Assembly (NCBI GenBank): GCA_913020705.1
Contig: CAJWBY010000125.1
Span: forward strand, 1 to 14,380
Source of the DNA: an uncultured Colwellia sp.
Lineage (GTDB): Bacteria; Pseudomonadota; Gammaproteobacteria; Enterobacterales; Alteromonadaceae
Direction of reading: 5' to 3'
Length of the DNA stretch: 14,380 bases
A program made the translations under genes and the position numbers. The notes beneath the pieces were generated by a model, which was not told where the DNA came from, did no database searches, and saw only the letters and a program-made list of their open reading frames with translations. Shown in pieces: positions 1 through 5,582 of the stretch (positions are counted from its first letter, which is position 1; every line of letters begins with the position of its first letter).

Positions 1-227
1 GTTTAGGAAAAAGGGGGCGTGTTATCGGGATGAGTGGTGCTTGCCAAACACACCATTACCGCGGAGCGGTTTAGTTCAATGTGGCATGACCTGAACTGTG
101 TTGATGAATACTCTACTTCCGCTTATGGCTAGGAGCGGAACAAAATGGGGTTAAATATCCTAAGGCGCAATGTGCCCCTTTGTGATATAGAAAATAATTC
201 AGTGCGACTATATTTTAGCAATTTGAA
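1..227. other. Gene-free flank with clustered short inverted repeats
   Basis: No convincing coding region is visible before 374. Three short inverted repeats follow one another: ACCGC/GCGGT (58-62 with 66-70), GTTCA/TGAAC in the stretch that follows, and TTCCGCT/AGCGGAA (117-123 with 134-140). A further GC-rich hairpin lies near 164-180. The stretch is GC-richer than what follows. It could be the end of a mobile element, an integron attC-like recombination site or a structured RNA. I recognise none of these specifically, because attC core sites could not be identified with confidence. Confidence 0.25.
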
Positions 228-361
228 CTATCAATCAACTATAGGCCAGTGAGAATAAATTCTCTGCTCATAATCACGTAATTTATCTATCAATTAATAT
301 TGTCAGAAAGTCCATTGATAGTTTATCAGTGATCACTCATGTTGTTATATTCATTGATAAC
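228..361. promoter_or_regulatory. ATTGATA box cluster upstream of the serine recombinase
   Basis: The box ATTGATAG or its complement CTATCAAT occurs at 228-235 (minus), 287-294 (minus) and 314-321 (plus), and ATTGATAA occurs at 353-360 (plus), ending 13 bases before the start codon. The perfect 10-bp palindrome AGTGATCACT lies at 328-337. Opposed copies ahead of a small resolvase-family recombinase look like res-type crossover subsites, an operator for autoregulation, or both. Function is inferred from position and symmetry only. Confidence 0.45.
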
Positions 362-373
362 TAGCGAACAATT

Positions 374-991
374 ATGAACACTAGAATATACTTACGCGCA
401 TCGACACAAAAGCAAGACTCGTCAAGAGCTAAACAATTACTCACAGAATTTGGTGAATCTCATCAACTCAATATAGTTACTAATTACGTTGAAAATATCT
501 CAGGAACAAAACTTAATCATCCTCAGCTAAATAAGCTACTAGACGAATCTCAGCATGGGGAAATTTTACTTGTTGAAAGTGTTGATCGTTTATCGCGATT
601 ACCGATGAGTGACTGGGAGAAGTTAAAATCTATTATTAGCGATAAAGGACTAAAGCTAGTTGTTGTTGACCTCCCAACTACTCACACTCTTTTAGGCTCT
701 GATGATATCACCACCAGCATATTATCTATCATTAACAATATGCTTTTAGATCTCATGGCTACAATGGCACGTCTTGATAATGACAAGCGAATAGAACGAA
801 TTAAACAAGGGCAACAACGCGCGATTGATACAGGTAAGAAAATAGGTGGAAGTACAAAAAACCAAGAAATTAGGAGTAAGGTAATTTCATATTTAGACAA
901 AGGTCTTACCGTTGAAGAAGTCGCTAAAATGGCTGACTGTGGTGTAGCTACTGTTTACCGCATAAAAAAGGAAATGAAATCTCTAACTTAG
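374..991 (+). CDS. Small serine recombinase (resolvase/invertase family)
   Basis: A 205-residue site-specific recombinase of the Tn3 resolvase/Hin type, which cuts and rejoins DNA through a 5'-phosphoserine link. The N-terminal catalytic domain shows the family's YxRxST motif as YLRASTQKQD, with nucleophile Ser10 and Arg8, and the DRLSR motif at 71-75. The long E helix lies around 125-150. A C-terminal helix-turn-helix (about 178-198, EEVAKMADCGVATVYRIKKE) would bind the crossover subsites. The length is that of complete resolvases and no key residue is missing. No transposase or partner gene is visible beside it, so it may resolve a replicon, invert a segment, or be left over from a transposon. 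Opposed ATTGATA boxes directly upstream are candidate binding sites. Family is confident; biological role is unknown. Confidence 0.9.
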   Translation: MNTRIYLRASTQKQDSSRAKQLLTEFGESHQLNIVTNYVENISGTKLNHPQLNKLLDESQHGEILLVESVDRLSRLPMSDWEKLKSIISDKGLKLVVVDLPTTHTLLGSDDITTSILSIINNMLLDLMATMARLDNDKRIERIKQGQQRAIDTGKKIGGSTKNQEIRSKVISYLDKGLTVEEVAKMADCGVATVYRIKKEMKSLT

Positions 992-1012
992 TGGCCAAAT
1001 TAACTATGCCAC
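991..1012 (+). terminator. Weak stem-loop after the recombinase gene
   Basis: The 5-bp inverted repeat GTGGC (991-995) and GCCAC (1008-1012) overlaps the TAG stop and is followed by AACATTTT. The stem is short, so termination is only possible. The following 1013-1210 is AT-rich with no gene I can support. Confidence 0.25.
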
Positions 1013-1210
1013 AACATTTTGTATCTTTAAGCTTTATTGGTATTCCCATTAGATTTACATGGAAACTGAGATTTAGTATTGATACTTATCAACAATGCTT
1101 ACCTATGTTGAATCATTATATTTAATATCCCATAATTTCAAACTATTATAAATATAAAATCATCTTACAATGTTAATGAGTAAGTTTATTCAACAATAAA
1201 TTTTTGACAC

Positions 1211-1243
1211 AAAAAAGCCCCGCTCAATTAAGAACAGGGCTTT
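1211..1243 (-). terminator. Rho-independent terminator, minus strand
   Basis: AAAGCCC (1214-1220) pairs with GGGCTTT (1237-1243). Read on the minus strand, the stem is followed by a run of six T. It lies just downstream of a tRNA-like remnant, as expected for the terminator of a former tRNA gene or of the ppiC transcript. Confidence 0.65.
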
Positions 1244-1249
1244 CTAATA

Positions 1250-1316
1250 TTGTACCTCAAGAAAGACTTGAACCAACACGTATTGTAAACGCGGTAACTT
1301 GTGAGTCCTTCATGGA
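1250..1316 (-). pseudogene. Possible tRNA 3'-half remnant
   Basis: On the minus strand the sequence GGTTCAAGTC has the form of a tRNA T-loop. It is followed by a seven-base would-be acceptor strand TTGAGGT and then ACAA in place of ACCA, and a terminator comes next. Upstream, a GGACTCACAA segment resembles a damaged anticodon arm of a Leu-type tRNA. The T stem has mismatches and no matching 5' acceptor strand is visible, so this would be non-functional. It could be chance resemblance. Confidence 0.3.
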
Positions 1317-1339
1317 TTCAAAAAAATACTAGTTGTAAA

Positions 1340-1600
1340 TTAAGTCCGATAAAGCACTTTAATTACATGCCAACCAAATTTAGTTTTAACAAGATGAGGC
1401 TCTAATATTGCACCGTTAAATGCTATTTTATCAAACTGAGGTACCATTGTACCTCGTTTAAACTCACCTAAATCACCACCTTTTTTACCAGACGGGCAGT
1501 TAGAATATTTTTTAGCTAATGTTTGAAACTTAGCACCTTTAGCTAATTGCTTAATAATATCTTCTGCAATTTCCTTGTGCTTAACCAATATGTGAAGCAA
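1340..1600 (-). CDS. ppiC: PpiC-type parvulin prolyl isomerase, N-terminally eroded
   Basis: The product resembles the small cytoplasmic peptidyl-prolyl cis-trans isomerase PpiC (parvulin, 93 residues in E. coli). The hallmark LHILVK strand, the block CPSGKKGGDLGEF, the MVPQFDKIAF helix and the ending FGWHVIKVLYR are all present. The reading frame has no ATG. A TAA stop lies directly upstream of the first usable codon, a TTG at 1600, with no convincing ribosome-binding site. About seven residues of the usual N-terminus (MAKTAAA-like) are therefore missing. Near the C-terminus, LEPHLVKTKFG is one residue shorter than the usual form and lacks a conserved glycine. The gene is probably a pseudogene or a poorly expressed second copy. 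Family assignment is firm; function of this copy is doubtful. Confidence 0.7.
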   Translation of the reverse strand: MLHILVKHKEIAEDIIKQLAKGAKFQTLAKKYSNCPSGKKGGDLGEFKRGTMVPQFDKIAFNGAILEPHLVKTKFGWHVIKVLYRT

Positions 1601-1813
1601 TTATAAGTAACTGTCCTAGTTAATTTCAATCGGTATCTCTTCACTAGACTCCTTGTCATATATTTATCACATTAACCCTGCCATTAATCTAATCATATAT
1701 ATTGGTGTCTTCCCTCTCCTTCTTCACTATGTGACTAAAGATATTATAAATTTTATAATAATCTTACACCGCTAGAAGTATGCAAGAATGCCTTAGTAAA
1801 AATTGAGGTGTAT

Positions 1814-2086
1814 ATGAAAAAGCATATGATTAAAAAGGATGATAAAGAGAAAATCTTCTTCACCCATTTAGCACTTGAGTTGGTAGAAGACTCTTTAGAT
1901 TCGTTAAAGCGCGATAATATTCATTTACTCACTGCTTACTTCGAATATTTACAACAACTGTGTGAATACCTCGCTATTACTTTTGATGCCCCCAAATTCA
2001 TTGGAATTAATAGCGAGGCTTTCTCCGTGTTACAACATCTCCACAAGCGTTTACTCATCTTGACCAAAAATTGCAACACAGAATAA
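1814..2086 (+). CDS. Small hypothetical protein, mostly helical
   Basis: Not recognised. The product is about 90 residues, with a very basic start (MKKHMIKKDDKEK) followed by long, probably helical, leucine-rich stretches and no membrane segment or signal peptide. I chose ATG 1814 because GAGG at 1805-1808 lies five bases upstream; a GTG at 1808 in the same frame would overlap that site. It precedes the winged-helix/EAL operon by about 130 bases. The intervening DNA holds an inverted repeat CAACAG/CTGTTG (2105-2110 with 2144-2149), so it may be a separate transcript. A small regulatory or adaptor protein for the neighbouring signalling genes is a guess from position alone. Confidence 0.6.
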   Translation: MKKHMIKKDDKEKIFFTHLALELVEDSLDSLKRDNIHLLTAYFEYLQQLCEYLAITFDAPKFIGINSEAFSVLQHLHKRLLILTKNCNTE

Positions 2087-2213
2087 TTACTGGGGGCAGT
2101 AATACAACAGAACAAGAAAACTCCAGGATATAAGAGAGTTGTGCTGTTGAGATCAAGGATGATCTAATTCAATTTAAATTAATTTACTCAGTGAAAAAGT
2201 GCAGTAACAGTTT

Positions 2214-2633
2214 ATGGAAATTATAGGTATGGATTTACAAAGAGCTAACGAAAAAACGAAAAAATGCAAAACTTATTGCAGTCAGTGCGAAGTCAAAGGG
2301 TCTTTGGTATTTAGCGGCAATATATCATTATGTAGTATTACCCAGTCTATCATCTTTGACGATAAAAGAATAAAACTTTCAAATAGAGCATTGAGAGTAC
2401 TTTGTGCCCTTTTACAATGTAAAGGCTCCTCTGTCAGCTTTAATTATTTACATGAATATGGTTGGCCTGACAGTTTAGTGGTGAGGAATAACCTCACCGT
2501 TACAATATCAGAGATAAGAACAACCCTTAGACATACTAATATAAAAATACAGAATATCAGAGGTTTTGGTTATGCTCTAACCTCATCAAATGATGAAATA
2601 GAGCTAATTAAGGATACAGAGTGTTTAGCTTAA
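2214..2633 (+). CDS. Winged-helix DNA-binding protein with N-terminal CX3CX2C motif
   Basis: A 139-residue protein. The C-terminal part (about 55-125) reads as an OmpR/PhoB-type winged helix (Trans_reg_C). It has a helix around LSNRALRVLCALLQ, a YGWPDSLVVRNNLTVTISEI recognition-helix region, and a wing ending IRGFGYAL. There is no receiver domain. The short N-terminal part carries Cys18, Cys22 and Cys25 in CX3CX2C spacing, which could bind a metal or an iron-sulphur cluster. The protein encoded at 3665-4066 has the same architecture and cysteine spacing, so the two are paralogues. The EAL gene starts inside this gene. The first ATG (2214) has no clear ribosome-binding site, and ATG 2229 is an alternative start. 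Transcription-factor role is inferred from the fold; the sensing role of the cysteines is hypothetical. Confidence 0.75.
   Translation: MEIIGMDLQRANEKTKKCKTYCSQCEVKGSLVFSGNISLCSITQSIIFDDKRIKLSNRALRVLCALLQCKGSSVSFNYLHEYGWPDSLVVRNNLTVTISEIRTTLRHTNIKIQNIRGFGYALTSSNDEIELIKDTECLA
2610..2623 (+). promoter_or_regulatory. Internal ribosome-binding site for the EAL gene
   Basis: AAGGA at 2610-2614 lies six bases before a GTG start (2621-2623), all inside the end of the winged-helix gene. It supports the GTG start and translational coupling through a 13-base overlap. Confidence 0.6.
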
Positions 2634-3334
2634 ATAATATTGATTTCACCAGTGTAATCTGGGGGGAAGTGGTTATTTCACCTCGCATAGAGAAGATTAT
2701 CACTCCACCTTACGCCTGTGAAAACATAGAGGTTTTATGCTCCGTGGCTAATCAAGACTCAAGCATCGCTGCCTACAGCTTTTTTCAACATTTAACAGAG
2801 AGTGAACATGTGCAGTTGTTTAAATTGATTTTAACCGCCATATTAGCAGAGCCCTCTATAAAAAATTATACCGTTAGCCTAAACACGCCTATACAAGTTA
2901 TACGTAGGCTTGGTGAACTCCTTCCATTGTTGTTGAGTCACAATGAGCAAAAGATAGCTTTTGAGTTATTAGAAAGCGATCTCCAAGAATTAGGCGTTTA
3001 CGAATACGGGATACTTGACGAAATAAACAAGATTTCAAACATCAGCTTATGGTTAGATGATTTTGGCAATAATCAGTCAAATTTCGACATAGTCCTCTCA
3101 AAAAAAGTGAAGTTCAGTGCAATCAAAGTTGCGAAAGAACTCTTTTGGGGGCTTTTAGTCACAGACATAAACTTCCTAAAAAGTTTATTAACTTACTTAA
3201 AGCAAGAGCACCTCCTTATAGTTGAAGGGGTAGAAACGAAAAAACAGGTAGAGTTTATATCGAATATTAAAGGTGTAAAAATTCAAGGGTTTTATTTTAA
3301 TCCACAACTGGAAACAGGTATTGGAGTCAAATAA
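2621..3334 (+). CDS. EAL-domain c-di-GMP phosphodiesterase
   Basis: A 237-residue stand-alone EAL domain, the family that hydrolyses cyclic di-GMP to pGpG. No sensory, GGDEF or membrane segment precedes it. The signature triplet reads EVL (37-39). Other active-site positions appear intact: Asn88 in SLNTP, Glu115 in FELLE, Asp146-Asp147 in LDDFG, Lys169 in AIKV, Glu202 in VEGVET and Gln222 in IQGF. The domain is divergent between motifs and the LDDFGxGYSS loop is altered to LDDFGNNQSN, so activity is plausible but unproven. The GTG start lies in the upstream winged-helix gene, and the stop overlaps the next start (TAATG), so three genes form one tightly coupled operon. Its partner regulator probably controls, or is controlled by, local c-di-GMP. 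It could also have become a c-di-GMP receptor. Confidence 0.85.
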   Translation: MFSLNNIDFTSVIWGEVVISPRIEKIITPPYACENIEVLCSVANQDSSIAAYSFFQHLTESEHVQLFKLILTAILAEPSIKNYTVSLNTPIQVIRRLGELLPLLLSHNEQKIAFELLESDLQELGVYEYGILDEINKISNISLWLDDFGNNQSNFDIVLSKKVKFSAIKVAKELFWGLLVTDINFLKSLLTYLKQEHLLIVEGVETKKQVEFISNIKGVKIQGFYFNPQLETGIGVK

Positions 3335-3600
3335 TGGATAAACTCACTCATGCTCAAATAATTTCTGAATTTGAAATAGCAGCACAATACATATCTAGTG
3401 AAGTAGTTCCTATCGATATTAATCTATTGAAAAATAAAGCAATAATGTTTACAAAAAAAGATGAGTACTTCCTCGATGTATGCATGGGATTAATGCAGAT
3501 GTTAACCGAAGAGGTAAAACTAAAAAGTATTAGTCAACAGAAAGAAATTAATACACTTACAGAAGAAGAAAAATACTATTTAAGCTCTATTTATGAATAA
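3334..3600 (+). CDS. Small hypothetical protein, last gene of the EAL operon
   Basis: Not recognised. The product is 88 residues, acidic to neutral, probably all-helical, with no signal peptide, membrane segment or cysteine cluster. Its ATG overlaps the EAL stop codon by one base (TAATG), which strongly suggests translational coupling and a related function, such as a partner or adaptor of the EAL or winged-helix protein. The ORF ends exactly at the shared terminator stem. Coding status is supported by operon position and absence of a competing frame rather than by homology. Confidence 0.6.
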   Translation: MDKLTHAQIISEFEIAAQYISSEVVPIDINLLKNKAIMFTKKDEYFLDVCMGLMQMLTEEVKLKSISQQKEINTLTEEEKYYLSSIYE

Positions 3601-3643
3601 AGCTGAAAATAAGCTCCTAAGTGTAGGATGCTATTTTCAGCTT
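3600..3643. terminator. Bidirectional terminator between converging operons
   Basis: A perfect 12-bp inverted repeat, AAGCTGAAAATA (3600-3611) and TATTTTCAGCTT (3632-3643), starts at the last base of the upstream stop codon. It ends 21 bases before the stop of the opposing gene. AT-rich flanks on both sides fit use from either direction. Confidence 0.75.
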
Positions 3644-3664
3644 CATTAAAGTACTGCAATTATT

Positions 3665-4066
3665 CTATAACTTTAAGCAATAACCTTCTTTTCGGTGGTT
3701 TTCAATATCAATTAACGATCCTCGTAACAAAATTCGTAAATCATAAATAGCAACATTTAAGTTATTTCTTACAATAGTAGATTCTGGCCAAACATATTGA
3801 ATTAAATAATCTTTTGGTAATACTGTGTTCCTGTGACGCGTTAAGGCGCAAATCAACCTAAACCCTTGAGAACTTACTTTGCGGTGTTCGCCATGAATAA
3901 TAAAAGTACCAAGGTTCTCTCCTTTATCAATATTTGCACTTGCAAGTTGTTCATATGGAAACAAAGGACAATCCCGACATCTGTTATAGCAAGGTGTTAA
4001 TTTTTCTTCATCAGGGGCTACTAACGTATAAGTGCTATTATTTTGCAAAATACTTAGGTTATTCAT
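3665..4066 (-). CDS. Winged-helix DNA-binding protein with N-terminal CX3CX2C motif (paralogue)
   Basis: About 133 residues from the ATG at 4066, which is preceded by AAGGGG at a six-base distance and overlaps the HD-GYP stop by eight bases. A longer frame opening at 4090 lacks such a site. Cys26, Cys30 and Cys33 form CX3CX2C (PCYNRCRDCPLF). The C-terminal winged helix includes GFRLICAL, YVWPESTIVRNNLNVAIYDL and a wing ending KEGYCLKL. It matches the plus-strand protein at 2214-2633 block by block (WPxS, xVRNNL, GYxL), so they are diverged duplicates. Translational coupling to a c-di-GMP-type enzyme mirrors the other arm. Likely a transcription regulator; redox, iron or metal sensing by the cysteines is an inference. 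Confidence 0.75.
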   Translation of the reverse strand: MNNLSILQNNSTYTLVAPDEEKLTPCYNRCRDCPLFPYEQLASANIDKGENLGTFIIHGEHRKVSSQGFRLICALTRHRNTVLPKDYLIQYVWPESTIVRNNLNVAIYDLRILLRGSLIDIENHRKEGYCLKL

Positions 4067-5123
4067 AAACCACCCCTTCAAAAACATCACTATCTAGTAG
4101 GAAGTTACAATCGCAATTTTCAGAAGAGGCTAAGGTAACTTGATATTTCCCCCCCCCCACTTTAGCTAAAATTTTAACGAAATCTCCATCAAATGTTTTT
4201 ACTTGAGTGCCGACAGGAAACTCCCTTATCACTTCAATAAACCTAGCGACAAGACGAGGATCTAACATAGTTCCTGAAACTCTGGCTAACTCTGAAATAG
4301 CAGAATAAGAACATAAGGCACTCTTATAATTTCTGTTACGAGTTATTGCTTCATATGTGCAAACCAAGGTAAGCATCCTTGAATAGAGGTTTATATCTCG
4401 ACCGGCTAACCCAGCCGGGTAACCTGTACCATTAAAATGCTCATGATGTGATTCAATAATTCGACTCACGAGACTAGGGAATTCTTTATTTTCTTCAATA
4501 AGCTTTACGCCTATTTGAGTGTGGCACAGAACGTGATCTCTTTCTGTTACAGTCAATTTTTCTGGTTTATCGAACGTAATAGGAAGCTTAACCATTCCTA
4601 CATCATGCAGTAAGGCAGCACAGCCAAGACTCAATAGTTTGTCTTTTTTTATGCCTAAATATTTACACATTGTTAAATAGAGTATCAGTACTCTTAATGA
4701 TTTATGCGCAATGCAGGGGGATTTGCTTTGGATAGTATTTAAATACTCATAGGTTTTAGAGTCGGCTAAAACCTGAACAGTTAAATAATTAACAACCTCT
4801 TTTACCTTTTTAGAGCTCAAATAAGAGCTCGTGGTCAAGTCATTAAAGATAACATTTAATAGCTTAAAGGACTTTGATAAAGCGGCTTTTCCTTCTTTTT
4901 CTTTATTTTGAGTCGACACACTTTCATTGTCAATATAACTCAATGACGACCCTGACTTTACAAAGACATATTCACATGTGTTTCGTAGTTGAACTAAATG
5001 CTTTTCAGACTTAATTACGAAGGTATGTTTTAAGAAGGGGGTATCAAGCCATTTTCTATCTAATTTAACGACTTTCATACCAATCTTTAGTTGGTTTACT
5101 GCTAATTTATTCATAGGTATCAT
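4059..5123 (-). CDS. HD-GYP domain protein (c-di-GMP phosphodiesterase family)
   Basis: A 354-residue cytoplasmic protein with an N-terminal DUF3391-like segment (about 5-65, opening LAVNQLKIGMKVVKL) and an HD-GYP domain (about 135-300). Visible metal and signature residues are His173-Asp174 in LLHDVGMVKLP, His201, His226-His227 and the GTGYP form of the GYP motif (232-236). In the final ligand motif, normally DxYDA, the sequence is CTYEA with Cys255, so one iron-ligand aspartate seems replaced. The enzyme may be impaired or changed in metal preference, or act as a binding protein. A run of ten G encodes the glycines near residue 323-325 and is a potential slippage site. The stop overlaps the start of the downstream winged-helix gene. 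An imperfect palindrome lies just upstream of the start; no strong ribosome-binding site is visible. Confidence 0.85.
   Translation of the reverse strand: MIPMNKLAVNQLKIGMKVVKLDRKWLDTPFLKHTFVIKSEKHLVQLRNTCEYVFVKSGSSLSYIDNESVSTQNKEKEGKAALSKSFKLLNVIFNDLTTSSYLSSKKVKEVVNYLTVQVLADSKTYEYLNTIQSKSPCIAHKSLRVLILYLTMCKYLGIKKDKLLSLGCAALLHDVGMVKLPITFDKPEKLTVTERDHVLCHTQIGVKLIEENKEFPSLVSRIIESHHEHFNGTGYPAGLAGRDINLYSRMLTLVCTYEAITRNRNYKSALCSYSAISELARVSGTMLDPRLVARFIEVIREFPVGTQVKTFDGDFVKILAKVGGGKYQVTLASSENCDCNFLLDSDVFEGVVYE
4149..4158 (-). repeat. Homopolymer of ten G in the HD-GYP coding strand
   Basis: Ten C on the plus strand encode V-GGG-K in the HD-GYP protein. Reading one base fewer or one more brings early stops within about 6 or 13 codons, removing the last 25-30 residues and uncoupling the downstream start. 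Such tracts are classical phase-variation sites and also sites of sequencing error. Confidence 0.8.
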
Positions 5124-5138
5124 ATATTCAAAATAATA

Positions 5139-5164
5139 AACATCGACTAGATATAGTTGATGTT
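5139..5164. promoter_or_regulatory. Candidate operator upstream of the HD-GYP gene
   Basis: AACATCGACTA (5139-5149) and TAGTTGATGTT (5154-5164) form an 11-bp inverted repeat with one mismatch and a four-base centre. It lies 16 bases before the HD-GYP start. Position suits an operator or a 5'-leader hairpin. The rest of 5165-5440 is AT-rich non-coding DNA in which I see no gene. Confidence 0.4.
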
Positions 5165-5440
5165 AAATTTACAATTTAAAAATTAGATACCGTCCCATTG
5201 GCAATATATGAAATCCATTTCTATCTGTAATATATACTGGTCATACCAAAGAAGTCAATATTCACATAGCTCAAAATGAAATTTGATAAAACAAAATAAT
5301 CTTAGCAAAAGCAATTATAAAAAAATTTACACTAAATAACATGAACTTATGCCTTGGCATTTCGTCCCCCTTAATTTTCTAATGGGGCTTGATACGACGG
5401 ATATTGAAGGGTTAGGAATGGCTATACAGAATTTAGGCAC

Positions 5441-5461
5441 AAAAAAACCAGCCTAAGCTGG
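5441..5461 (-). terminator. Rho-independent terminator of the tRNA-Leu remnant
   Basis: CCAGC (5448-5452) and GCTGG (5457-5461) enclose a four-base loop. On the minus strand the stem is followed by seven T. It sits about 33 bases beyond the 3' end of the degenerate tRNA. Confidence 0.75.
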
Positions 5462-5493
5462 CTTCTTGTATTCAAGCAATAAATCAATTGAAT

Positions 5494-5577
5494 TGGTACA
5501 GGAAGACGGACTTGAAAAGTCACGCCCGAAGGCAACGGATTTTGAACCCCTCATGCCTTCCTATTACATCATCCTGC
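5494..5577 (-). pseudogene. Degenerate tRNA-Leu (CAA anticodon)
   Basis: Read on the minus strand this is an almost full-length class II tRNA. A 5' acceptor strand GCAGGAT partly pairs with TTCCTGT, followed by ACCA (5497-5494). The anticodon loop is TTCAAAA, giving CAA. A long variable arm TGCCTTCGGGCGTG and the T-loop TTCAAGT follow. The T stem has two mismatches (GACTT against CCGTC), the anticodon stem has a G-G clash, and the acceptor has a T-T pair. The molecule is therefore probably not functional: either an old duplicate or a remnant left by an element that carried or targeted this tRNA. It lies immediately downstream of the metallopeptidase gene and retains its own terminator. Confidence 0.65.
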
Positions 5578-5582
5578 ATAGA

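Noticed and set aside
1808..1810. GTG start for the small protein at 1814
   Set aside because: It overlaps the GAGG ribosome-binding site that serves the ATG six bases downstream.
2151..2164. Small palindrome GATCA-AGGA-TGATC before the winged-helix gene
   Set aside because: Only five base pairs per arm and no second copy seen; too weak to call an operator.
4067..4090. Longer N-terminus for the minus-strand winged-helix protein
   Set aside because: The ATG at 4066 has AAGGGG at ideal distance; the extension lies deep in the HD-GYP gene and lacks its own site.
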